From NCBI GenBank assembly GCA_051859045.1, contig JBHYGK010000026.1:1-38550 (forward strand): a stretch of 38,550 bases of DNA, read 5' to 3'. Below the pieces are notes generated by a model. That model saw only the letters and a program-made list of their open reading frames with translations, was not told where the DNA came from and did not search any database. Below, piece by piece: positions 32,295-38,550 of the stretch; within the stretch, counting starts at the first letter, position 1, and every line of letters begins with the position of its first letter. Source of the stretch: JBHYGK01 sp051859045 (GTDB taxonomy: Bacteria; Pseudomonadota; Gammaproteobacteria; Xanthomonadales; Xanthomonadaceae). The translations under genes and the position numbers were made by a program.

Positions 32295-33665
32295 TTATTC
32301 CGTCAGCTTGCGGATGAGCTTGTCCCAATCTTCCCTGAGCTTGCCATCCGCCTCCATCAGGTCGCGGATCGTCCGGCAGGCGTGCAGCACGGTGGTGTGA
32401 TCGCGGCCGCCGAACGCGTCGCCGATCTCCGGCAGCGAGTGCTCGGTGAGCTCCTTCGACAGGGCCATCGCCACCTGGCGCGGGCGCGCCAGCGAGCGCG
32501 TGCGGCGCTTCGACAGCAGGTCCACCTGGCGCAGCTGGTAGTAGTCGCCCACTGCCTTCTGGATGTTGGGGATGCTGATCGCCTGCTGCTGGGCCCGCAT
32601 CAGGTCGCGCAGGGTCTCCTGGGCGAACTCCGGGGTGATCGCCCGGCCGGTGAAGTTGGCCCGGGCCGCCAGCGTGTTGAGCGCGCCCTCGAGGTCGCGC
32701 ACGTTCGAGCGCATCCGCTTGGCGATCAGGTAGGCCACTTCCTCGGGCAGCGCCACGGTGCGCTCGGCGGCCTTCGACAGCACGATCGCCGCGCGGGTCT
32801 CGAAGTCCGGCGGCTCGACCGCCACCGACAGGCCCCAGCTCAGGCGCGACTTCAGCCGCGGCTCGAGGTTCTCGACCTCCTTGGGGTAGCGGTCGCAGGT
32901 CAGGATGATCTGCTGCTTGGTGTCGAACAGCGCGTTGAAGGTGTGGAAGAACTCCTCCTGCGTGCGGTCCTTGCCGGCGAAGAACTGGATGTCGTCGATC
33001 AGCAGCGCGTCCACCGAGTGGAACTGGCGCTTGAACTGGTCCATCGCCTTGTCCTGCAGCGCCCGCATCATCGCGCTGAAGAACTGCTCCGAGCGCAGGT
33101 ACAGCACCCGCATGCCCGTGTTGTTGGCGCGCATGAGGTTGCCGGCCGCGAACATCAGGTGGGTCTTGCCGAGGCCGGTGCCGCCGTAGAGCAGCAGCGG
33201 GTTGTGGGTGCGGTCGCCGGGCTTCTGCGCGGCCTGGAAGGCGGCGAGGCGGGCGAGCTGGTTGCTGCGGCCCTCGACGAAGTTGTCGAAGGTGTAGTGC
33301 GGGTCGAGGTTGGTCTGGAACTGCTCGCCGCCGCTGGCGCGCGGGCCGCTCGGCCCGGGGCCGAAGCCCCCGCCGGTGGCCGGGGCGATCCCGGCGGTGG
33401 CCATGCCCTGGGGCTGGGCGCGCTTGGGCGCGGCGCCGACCTCCAGGCTCAGCCCGGCGCCCGGACCGGCGAAGTGCTGCAGCAGCTCGCGGATCCGCGG
33501 CAGGTAGCGCTCGCGGACGGTCTCGACGACGAAGGCGTTCGGGGCGAACAGGGCCAGGCCGTCGGCCCGGGGCTCGGCCTGCAGCGGACGCAGCCAGGTG
33601 TGGATCTCCTCCGCGGGCAGCTCGGCTTCAAGGCGTTCGAGGCAGCGGGGCCAGGCGGATTCCAT
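32295..33665 (-). CDS. dnaA: Chromosomal replication initiator DnaA
   Basis: A 456-residue AAA+ protein that binds DnaA boxes and melts the origin. Domain I (about 1-75) starts MESAWPRCLERLEAELP. A Gly/Pro-rich domain II (80-115) follows. Domain III has Walker A YGGTGLGKTHL (160-170; Thr in place of the more usual Val) and Walker B ALLIDDIQFFAGKDR. Domain IV closes with FGGRDHTTVLHACRTI, the DNA-recognition helix. ATG 33665 fits the conserved start; the frame remains open upstream without homology. The start codon is preceded directly by a GC-rich hairpin, and DnaA boxes lie about 68-90 bp upstream, both pointing to tight autoregulation. Confidence 0.98.
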   Translation of the reverse strand: MESAWPRCLERLEAELPAEEIHTWLRPLQAEPRADGLALFAPNAFVVETVRERYLPRIRELLQHFAGPGAGLSLEVGAAPKRAQPQGMATAGIAPATGGGFGPGPSGPRASGGEQFQTNLDPHYTFDNFVEGRSNQLARLAAFQAAQKPGDRTHNPLLLYGGTGLGKTHLMFAAGNLMRANNTGMRVLYLRSEQFFSAMMRALQDKAMDQFKRQFHSVDALLIDDIQFFAGKDRTQEEFFHTFNALFDTKQQIILTCDRYPKEVENLEPRLKSRLSWGLSVAVEPPDFETRAAIVLSKAAERTVALPEEVAYLIAKRMRSNVRDLEGALNTLAARANFTGRAITPEFAQETLRDLMRAQQQAISIPNIQKAVGDYYQLRQVDLLSKRRTRSLARPRQVAMALSKELTEHSLPEIGDAFGGRDHTTVLHACRTIRDLMEADGKLREDWDKLIRKLTE

Positions 33666-33666
33666 G

Positions 33667-33705
33667 GGGCGGTGGGACCTTCGGATCGGGAAGCGCCCAC
33701 CGCCC
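33667..33705 (-). promoter_or_regulatory. Leader hairpin at the dnaA start codon
   Basis: In dnaA mRNA, GGGCGGTGGG and CCCACCGCCC form a perfect 10-bp stem; inside it, after a 2x2 internal loop, CTTC pairs with GAAG around a 7-nt loop. The structure ends one nucleotide before the ATG and includes the only Shine-Dalgarno-like bases (GAAGG), so folding should hinder translation initiation. Confidence 0.65.
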
Positions 33706-33732
33706 GGACGGCCCCGCGGGGGGCGTCGCGCC

Positions 33733-33741
33733 TGTGGACAA
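33733..33741 (-). promoter_or_regulatory. DnaA box upstream of dnaA (one mismatch)
   Basis: TTGTCCACA on the minus strand, 68 bp before the dnaA ATG. With the next box it could mediate autorepression or form part of the origin. Confidence 0.6.
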
Positions 33742-33743
33742 GG

Positions 33744-33752
33744 TGTGGATAG
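33744..33752 (-). promoter_or_regulatory. DnaA box upstream of dnaA (one mismatch)
   Basis: CTATCCACA on the minus strand, two bases from the neighbouring box and in the same orientation, forming a tight tandem pair. Confidence 0.6.
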
Positions 33753-33806
33753 AACGGTGGACGTGGAGTCTAACCGCGGCCTCCCCCGCTGCCAATCACC
33801 TGCGAC

Positions 33807-33836
33807 TTGACCCGGGCACGTGCAAGTCGTTATTCT
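33807..33836 (+). promoter_or_regulatory. Promoter of rpmH-rnpA-yidC
   Basis: TTGACC (33807-33812) and TATTCT (33831-33836) with an 18-bp spacer, 36 bp before rpmH. This is the best sigma-70 match in the dnaA-rpmH gap. Confidence 0.6.
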
Positions 33837-33871
33837 TCCGCTCCTTTTTCCCAATCAGCCGAGTTGCCGCC

Positions 33872-34012
33872 ATGGCCACCAAGCGCACCTTCCAGCCCAG
33901 CAACCTCAAGCGCGCCCGCGACCACGGCTTCCGTGCCCGCATGGCCACCCCCGAGGGCCGCAAGATCCTCGCCCGTCGCCGCGCGAAGGGCCGCAAGGTC
34001 CTCAGCGCCTGA
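33872..34012 (+). CDS. rpmH: 50S ribosomal protein L34
   Basis: A 46-residue, strongly basic ribosomal protein with the family core KRTFQPSNLKRARDHGFRAR and the closing GRKILARRRAKGRKVLSA. Start and length match the family exactly. It is the first gene of the rightward rpmH-rnpA-yidC group, divergent from dnaA, which is the classical arrangement around proteobacterial origins. Confidence 0.97.
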   Translation: MATKRTFQPSNLKRARDHGFRARMATPEGRKILARRRAKGRKVLSA

Positions 34013-34065
34013 GTCCGGGACCGGTCGCGCCGACCGCGCGCGACCCCCGCCGCTCCGCCAGCACC

Positions 34066-34605
34066 ATGCGGTCCGGCAGCCCCGACGACACGACGCCCGA
34101 GCAGTCGCCGACCGCGCTGCCCGGGCGTTCGCGTGTCTGCGACCCGGCCAGCGCCGCGCCCGGCGTGACCGGCCTCGCCTTCCCGCCGCACGTGCGGGTC
34201 CGCCGCGGCGCCGACTACCAGGCCGGCTTCGCCGAGGGCAAACGCGTGTCCGGCCAGTTCTTCCGCCTGCATGCGCGCGCCACCGCCGCGCCGCCGCGGA
34301 TGGGCGTCTCGGTGTCGCGCAAGACCGACCCCAACGCGGTCGGCCGCAACCGCATCAAGCGCCAGGCCCGCGAGGCCTTCCGCCACCTGCGCCCGCTGAT
34401 CGCCTCGGGTGACTTCATCTTCGTGGCCAAGCGCGAGGCCCGCGACGCCGACAACGCCGCGCTGCGCGCCGACCTCGAGCGGCTCTACCGCCGCGCCGGC
34501 GCGTTGCCGCCACCCCCCGCGCTGGGCACAATGCCCGCCGACGGCGCCGCTCCTGCCGCGCCCACCCCCGCACCGGCGACCCCGCCGGGCCCCGCGACTT
34601 CCTGA
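34066..34605 (+). CDS. rnpA: Ribonuclease P protein component
   Basis: A 179-residue protein cofactor of RNase P, the ribozyme that removes tRNA 5' leaders. The RNR signature is intact in GRNRIKRQAREAFR, preceded by PRMGVSVSRKTDPNAV and followed by GDFIFVAKREARDAD. It is longer than usual: about 40 residues precede the conserved VRRGADYQAGF, and the C-terminus has a Pro/Ala-rich tail of about 30 residues. An in-frame GTG at 34165 would give 146 residues and a more typical N-terminus, and may be the true start. A yidD gene, often found between rnpA and yidC, is absent. Confidence 0.93.
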   Translation: MRSGSPDDTTPEQSPTALPGRSRVCDPASAAPGVTGLAFPPHVRVRRGADYQAGFAEGKRVSGQFFRLHARATAAPPRMGVSVSRKTDPNAVGRNRIKRQAREAFRHLRPLIASGDFIFVAKREARDADNAALRADLERLYRRAGALPPPPALGTMPADGAAPAAPTPAPATPPGPATS

Positions 34606-34649
34606 CGCTGCCACCAATGAGCGCCGCCCCGGCGAGCGCGATCGTGCCC

Positions 34650-36380
34650 ATGACCCAGACCCGCTCCTTCCTGCTCATCCTCTGGCTGTCCCTCGCCGGC
34701 GTCCTGTACTACCAGTGGACCAAGGAGCAGGCCGCCCCTGCCCCGGTCGCGGCGACCAGCGCGCCGGTCGCCGGCGCGGCACCCGCGGTGTCCGCGGCGC
34801 CCGGCACGGCGGCGACCCCCGGCGCCGGCGCGATCCCGGGCGTGGGCGACGGCCCGATGGGCCCGGCCGCCGACGCGGCGCCGGTGGCCCTCGGCGCGGC
34901 CCCCGCGCGCGCCGTCTCCGCCACCCTCGCCAGCGACGTGCTGCGCCTGGCCTTCGACGCCCAGGGCGAGCGCATCCTCGAGGCCGACCTGCTCGAGCAC
35001 GCCCGCGAGGCCGGCGAGGACGCCACGCCGGTCCGCCTGCTCGACGCCGATCCCGCGCGCTACTACATCGCCCAGTCGGGCCTCTCGACGGTCGCCCGCG
35101 GCCAGCCCGAGCTGGTGTTCGCCCCCGAGGCCGGTGGTGACGTGGTGCTGGCCGACGGCGCCGACCGCGTCGAGCTGGCCTTCGTGGCCCGCGACCCGGC
35201 CCGCGGCCTCGAGGTGCGCCGGATCTACGCGCTGGAGCGCGGCGACTACGCGGTGAGCGTGCGCCACGAGATCCGCAACGCCGGCGACGCGCCGATCCGC
35301 GCGCTGCCCTACCGCATGCTCTGGCGCGATGCCCAGGCCGTGCCGCGCACCGGCATGATGAATGCCGACAGCTACAGCTTCCAGGGCGCCGGCTGGTACA
35401 CCCCGGAGTCGAACAAGCTCAACAAGCGCAAGTACGACGACTTCATCGAAGACGGCCCGCTCGACCTCACCGCCACCGGCGGCTGGGTCTCGATGCTGCA
35501 GCACCACTTCATGAGCGCCTGGATCCCGGCGCCGGACGAGGTCAACGTGTTCTCGCTCGGCGAGGAGGTCGTCGACGGCGGCCGCCACCACTACATCCGC
35601 GCGGTCGGCGCCGAGCGCCAGGTCGCCCCCGGCGAGTCCACCGAGATCACCGCCACGCTGTGGATCGGCCCGAAGCTGCAGGAGCAGCTCGACGACGTCG
35701 CGCCGGGCCTCTCGCGCACGCTGGACTACGGCGTGTTCACGATCCTCGCGGTGCCGATGTTCTGGCTGCTGTCCAAGCTGCACCTGCTCACCGGCAACTG
35801 GGGCTGGGCGATCGTGCTGCTGGTGCTGATCATCAAGCTGCTGCTGTTCAAGCTCAGCGAGGCCCAGTACAAGAGCTTCGCGCGCATGCGCGCGGTGCAG
35901 CCGCGGATCGAGGCGCTGAAGGAGCGCTACGGGGACGATCGCCAGAAATTCCAGATGGCGATGATGGACCTGTACAAGAAGGAGAAGATCAACCCGGTCG
36001 GCGGCTGCCTGCCGATCCTGCTGCAGATCCCGATCTTCATCGCGCTGTACTGGGTGCTGCTGGAGTCGGTGGAGCTGCGCCACGCGGTGTGGATCCCGGG
36101 CTGGATCGACAACCTCACCGCGAAGGACCCGTACTTCATCCTGCCGGTGCTCAACGCCGCGGCGATGTGGGCGACGCAGAAGCTCACCCCGGCGCCGGGC
36201 ATGGACCCGATGCAGCGCAAGATCATGCAGATGATGCCGCTGGCCTTCGGCGTGATGTTCGCGTTCTTCCCGGCCGGCCTGGTGCTGTACTGGGTCACCA
36301 ACGGCCTGCTCGGCCTGGCCCAGCAGGTGCTGATCACCCGCCTGCACGGCGACAAGGCCAAGCCGGTCGGGGCGGACTGA
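34650..36380 (+). CDS. yidC: Membrane protein insertase YidC
   Basis: A 576-residue inner-membrane insertase and foldase that works alone or with SecYEG. TM1 (about 6-23, FLLILWLSLAGVLYYQW) is followed by an Ala/Pro/Gly-rich linker (27-80), the periplasmic beta-sandwich P1 domain (about 88-330), and the conserved five-helix core. The core includes NWGWAIVLLVLIIKLLLF, the cytoplasmic hairpin RMRAVQPRIEALKERYGDD and PVGGCLPILLQIPIFIALYW. ATG 34650 corresponds to the usual family start; ATG 34617 would add eleven residues without homology. Confidence 0.96.
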   Translation: MTQTRSFLLILWLSLAGVLYYQWTKEQAAPAPVAATSAPVAGAAPAVSAAPGTAATPGAGAIPGVGDGPMGPAADAAPVALGAAPARAVSATLASDVLRLAFDAQGERILEADLLEHAREAGEDATPVRLLDADPARYYIAQSGLSTVARGQPELVFAPEAGGDVVLADGADRVELAFVARDPARGLEVRRIYALERGDYAVSVRHEIRNAGDAPIRALPYRMLWRDAQAVPRTGMMNADSYSFQGAGWYTPESNKLNKRKYDDFIEDGPLDLTATGGWVSMLQHHFMSAWIPAPDEVNVFSLGEEVVDGGRHHYIRAVGAERQVAPGESTEITATLWIGPKLQEQLDDVAPGLSRTLDYGVFTILAVPMFWLLSKLHLLTGNWGWAIVLLVLIIKLLLFKLSEAQYKSFARMRAVQPRIEALKERYGDDRQKFQMAMMDLYKKEKINPVGGCLPILLQIPIFIALYWVLLESVELRHAVWIPGWIDNLTAKDPYFILPVLNAAAMWATQKLTPAPGMDPMQRKIMQMMPLAFGVMFAFFPAGLVLYWVTNGLLGLAQQVLITRLHGDKAKPVGAD

Positions 36381-36405
36381 CCGCCGCGCCCCGCCGATGG
36401 TCCCC

Positions 36406-36431
36406 ACGAGGCCCGCGCGAGCGGGCCTCGT
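36406..36431 (+). terminator. Hairpin after yidC
   Basis: ACGAGGCCCGC and GCGGGCCTCGT form a perfect 11-bp stem closed by a GCGA tetraloop (GNRA type), 25 nt after the yidC stop. A T-tract is missing, so it may terminate weakly or stabilise the yidC 3' end. Confidence 0.5.
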
Positions 36432-36489
36432 GCCGTCCGGGCCATGCGAGCATCGCGCCCACGCGCACGGAGCCACGACCGACACCGCC

Positions 36490-37839
36490 ATGACCGCCGC
36501 CCCGGACCCCAGCGCCGACACCATCGCCGCCATCGCCACCGCGGCCGGGCCGGCGGGCGTGGGCATCGTGCGCCTCAGCGGACCGGCGTCCGCGGCGATC
36601 GCCGCCGCGCTGTGCGCGCGCCTGCCGCCGCCGCGGGTCGCCGGCCACCGCCGCTTCCGCGACGCCGACGGCGAGGTGATCGACGACGGCCTGCTGCTGC
36701 ACTTCCCCGGGCCCGCCAGCTACACCGGCGAGGACGTCGTCGAGCTGCAGGCGCACGGCGGCCCGGTGCCGCTCGCCCGCCTGCTCGCGCGCTGCTTCGC
36801 GCTGGGCGCGCGGCCGGCGCGGCCGGGGGAATTCACCGAGCGGGCCTTCCTGCACGGCCGCCTCGACCTCGCGCAGGCCGAGGCCGTGGCCGACCTCATC
36901 GGCGCGGCGAGCGAGCAGGCGGCGCGCGCGGCGCGGCGCTCGCTGGAGGGCGCGTTCTCGCGGCGCGTCGACGCGCTGGCCGAGGCGCTGATCGGGCTGC
37001 GGGTGCAGGTCGAGGCCGCGATCGACTTCCCCGACGAGGACATCGACCTGCTGGCCGCGCCGGCCCTGGGCGGGCGCCTCGAGGACGCGCGCGGCGCGCT
37101 CGCCGCGCTGCTGGCCGCCGCCGAGCGCGGGCGCCGCCTCGCCAGCGGCCTGCACGTGGTGCTGTGCGGCGCCCCGAACGCGGGCAAGAGCTCGCTGCTC
37201 AACGCGCTCGCCGGCGAGGAGCGCGCCATCGTCAGCGCGATCCCCGGCACCACCCGCGACCTGCTGCGCGAGCGCCTGTCGATCGGCGGCCTCGACCTGA
37301 CCCTGGTCGACACGGCCGGGCTGCGGGAAAGCCCCGACGAGATCGAGCGCGAGGGCGTGCGCCGCGCCCTCGACGAGCTCGCGCGCGCCGACCTGGTGCT
37401 GGCGGTGCGCGACGCCAGCGATCCCGCGCCGCCGCCCCCGGCCCTGCTCGCCGCCCTGGCCGGGGCCGCCGACGTGCTGTGGCTGCACGCGAAGAGCGAC
37501 CTGCCGGCGGCGCACCCGCCGCCGCCGGGCCCGGGACACCTCGCGGTCTCGGCGCGCACCGGCGCCGGCCTGGACGCCCTCGCCGAGGCGCTGCGCACCC
37601 GCGCGGGCCTCGGCGACGGGGTCGAGGACGCCTTCACCGCCCGCGCCCGCCACCTCGAGGCCCTGCAGGACTGCCAGGCCCTGCTGGGCGAGGCGGCCGA
37701 GCGCCGCCGCGAGGGCGCGGCCGAGCTCGTGGCCGAAGCCCTGCGCCTCGCCCACGACGCGCTCGGCCGGATCACCGGCCGCCTGCACCCCGACGACCTG
37801 CTCGGCGAGGTCTTCGCGCGGTTCTGCATCGGCAAGTAG
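36490..37839 (+). CDS. mnmE: tRNA modification GTPase MnmE
   Basis: A 449-residue GTPase that, with MnmG, makes the 5-carboxymethylaminomethyl or related group on wobble uridine 34. The N-terminal tetrahydrofolate-binding domain has GVGIVRLSGP and SYTGEDVVELQAHGGP. The helical domain is interrupted by the G domain: G1 GAPNAGKSS (227-235), G2 GTTRD, G3 DTAG (274-277). The C-terminus is the diagnostic FCIGK with the catalytic Cys. The expected G4 NKxD reads AKSD (334-337), lacking the guanine-specific Asn. ATG 36490 starts at the conserved sequence. Confidence 0.96.
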   Translation: MTAAPDPSADTIAAIATAAGPAGVGIVRLSGPASAAIAAALCARLPPPRVAGHRRFRDADGEVIDDGLLLHFPGPASYTGEDVVELQAHGGPVPLARLLARCFALGARPARPGEFTERAFLHGRLDLAQAEAVADLIGAASEQAARAARRSLEGAFSRRVDALAEALIGLRVQVEAAIDFPDEDIDLLAAPALGGRLEDARGALAALLAAAERGRRLASGLHVVLCGAPNAGKSSLLNALAGEERAIVSAIPGTTRDLLRERLSIGGLDLTLVDTAGLRESPDEIEREGVRRALDELARADLVLAVRDASDPAPPPPALLAALAGAADVLWLHAKSDLPAAHPPPPGPGHLAVSARTGAGLDALAEALRTRAGLGDGVEDAFTARARHLEALQDCQALLGEAAERRREGAAELVAEALRLAHDALGRITGRLHPDDLLGEVFARFCIGK

Positions 37840-37940
37840 GGCTGCGCGCGACCGCACGTCGGGCTCCGGCCCCGGATCGTGCAACGGATGTCATCCAGCG
37901 GGCCTACGCTGGGCGCCCACGCCGCTCGAACCCCACGCTC

Positions 37941-38550
37941 ATGACCCGCCGCCCGCGCCGCCTGCGTCGCCTCGCCCCGACGCTCCTCCTCGCCTTCGCC
38001 CTCGCCGCCTGCGGTGGCGACGACGCCGCCGCCCCGGCCGGCGGCGCCGCGCCGGCCGCGTCCGCCGCCGCCACGCCGGAGGCCCCCGCCGCCGCCGCGC
38101 CCGCGCCGGTCCTCGACGAGGCCGCGCTGCGCGAGGCCGCGCGCCTGGCGCTGGCCGAGCAGCGGGTGCACGCGCCCGCCGGCGACAACGCCATCGACCA
38201 CTACCTCGCGCTGCGCGAGCGCCACCCTGCTGAGACCGGCCTGCAGGAGGCCCTCGTCGACCTCGCGCCCTACGCGCTGCTCGCGGCCGAGCGCGCGATC
38301 GCCGCCGGCGAGCTCGAGGAGGGCGAACGCATCGCCGGCCAGCTCGAGCGCATCGACGCCGGCGCCCCCGCGCTGCCGCGCCTGCGCGCCGCGATCGAGG
38401 CCGCCCGCACGGAGGAGGCCGAGGCGCTGGCCGAGTCCGAGCGTCGCGCGGAGGCCGAGGCCGCCGCGGCCGAGGCCCGTGCGGCCGCCGCCGCCGCGGC
38501 GCCCAGCGCGCCGTCCCCGGCCGAGCCGCCGCCCGTCGCTCCGTCCCCCG
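37941..38550 (+). CDS. Predicted lipoprotein, possibly TonB-family (3' end outside window)
   Basis: An open frame from ATG 37941 runs off the right edge; at least 203 residues are visible. It begins with an Arg-rich n-region and a lipoprotein signal ending LALAAC (Cys24; +2 Gly), then an Ala/Pro-rich linker (about 28-58). A helical region with QRVHAPAGDNAIDHYLALRE and ALVDLAPYALLAAERAIAAG follows, and an Ala/Glu then Pro/Ala-rich stretch ends the window. I recall energy-transducer TonB family proteins downstream of mnmE in Lysobacterales with a similar helical segment; the C-terminal TonB domain would lie outside the window and cannot be checked. Confidence 0.7.
   Translation, partial: MTRRPRRLRRLAPTLLLAFALAACGGDDAAAPAGGAAPAASAAATPEAPAAAAPAPVLDEAALREAARLALAEQRVHAPAGDNAIDHYLALRERHPAETGLQEALVDLAPYALLAAERAIAAGELEEGERIAGQLERIDAGAPALPRLRAAIEAARTEEAEALAESERRAEAEAAAAEARAAAAAAAPSAPSPAEPPPVAPSP

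Noticed and set aside
33817..33822. CACGTG in the rpmH promoter as a fifth parS site
   Set aside because: Only the central hexamer is present; the flanks do not match GTTC and GAAC.
36406..36431. The yidC downstream hairpin as a riboswitch controlling mnmE
   Set aside because: It is a simple stem with a GNRA loop and no aptamer-like complexity; listed only as a terminator-like hairpin.

Overview
The window is chromosomal DNA of very high GC content carrying the replication-origin neighbourhood of a gammaproteobacterium, most likely of the order Lysobacterales (Xanthomonadales). The evidence is gene content and order: rpmH-rnpA-yidC-mnmE on one side of dnaA, dnaN-recF-gyrB on the other, then a tonB-exbB-exbD1-exbD2 block followed by pdxJ, an arrangement known from Xanthomonas-type chromosomes. 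The 46-residue ribosomal protein L34 also fits. I could not run any search, so the placement rests on recognised sequence and synteny.

Left part (1-13400): envelope and metabolic genes on both strands. They are a photolyase/cryptochrome-like gene cut by the window edge, a lipid A deacylase (LpxR family) followed 10 bp later by an apparently exported DEDDh exonuclease, a YjdF-type membrane protein, an M28 peptidase lipoprotein and a DUF2798 protein. These are followed by a divergent Lrp/AsnC regulator and phenylalanine 4-hydroxylase pair, an MgtC/DUF4010 membrane protein, an unrecognised one-TM protein, fructose-1,6-bisphosphatase with an abutting 2OG-Fe(II) oxygenase, cardiolipin synthase and two small membrane proteins.

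Middle (13400-27100): a tiny DUF2256 zinc protein overlaps the end of a propeller-type diguanylate cyclase. pdxJ and a second propeller-type diguanylate cyclase run the other way. A strong terminator then closes a minus-strand block with a TPR protein, tonB, exbB and two exbD genes, which together form an inner-membrane energiser for TonB-dependent outer-membrane receptors. Upstream lies a two-gene operon of an inactive-transglutaminase membrane protein and a RimK-like ATP-grasp ligase.

Origin region (27200-37840): gyrB, recF, dnaN and dnaA read leftward; rpmH, rnpA, yidC and mnmE read rightward. Four copies of the ParB-binding palindrome parS lie at the gyrB-recF junction, two of them inside recF codons. 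DnaA boxes flank dnaA on both sides. The dnaA start codon is immediately preceded by a long GC-rich hairpin, and a second hairpin sits just before recF. The window ends inside a lipoprotein gene that may be another TonB-family protein.

There is no tRNA, rRNA, CRISPR array, insertion sequence or prophage, and no gene-free stretch longer than about 300 bp.
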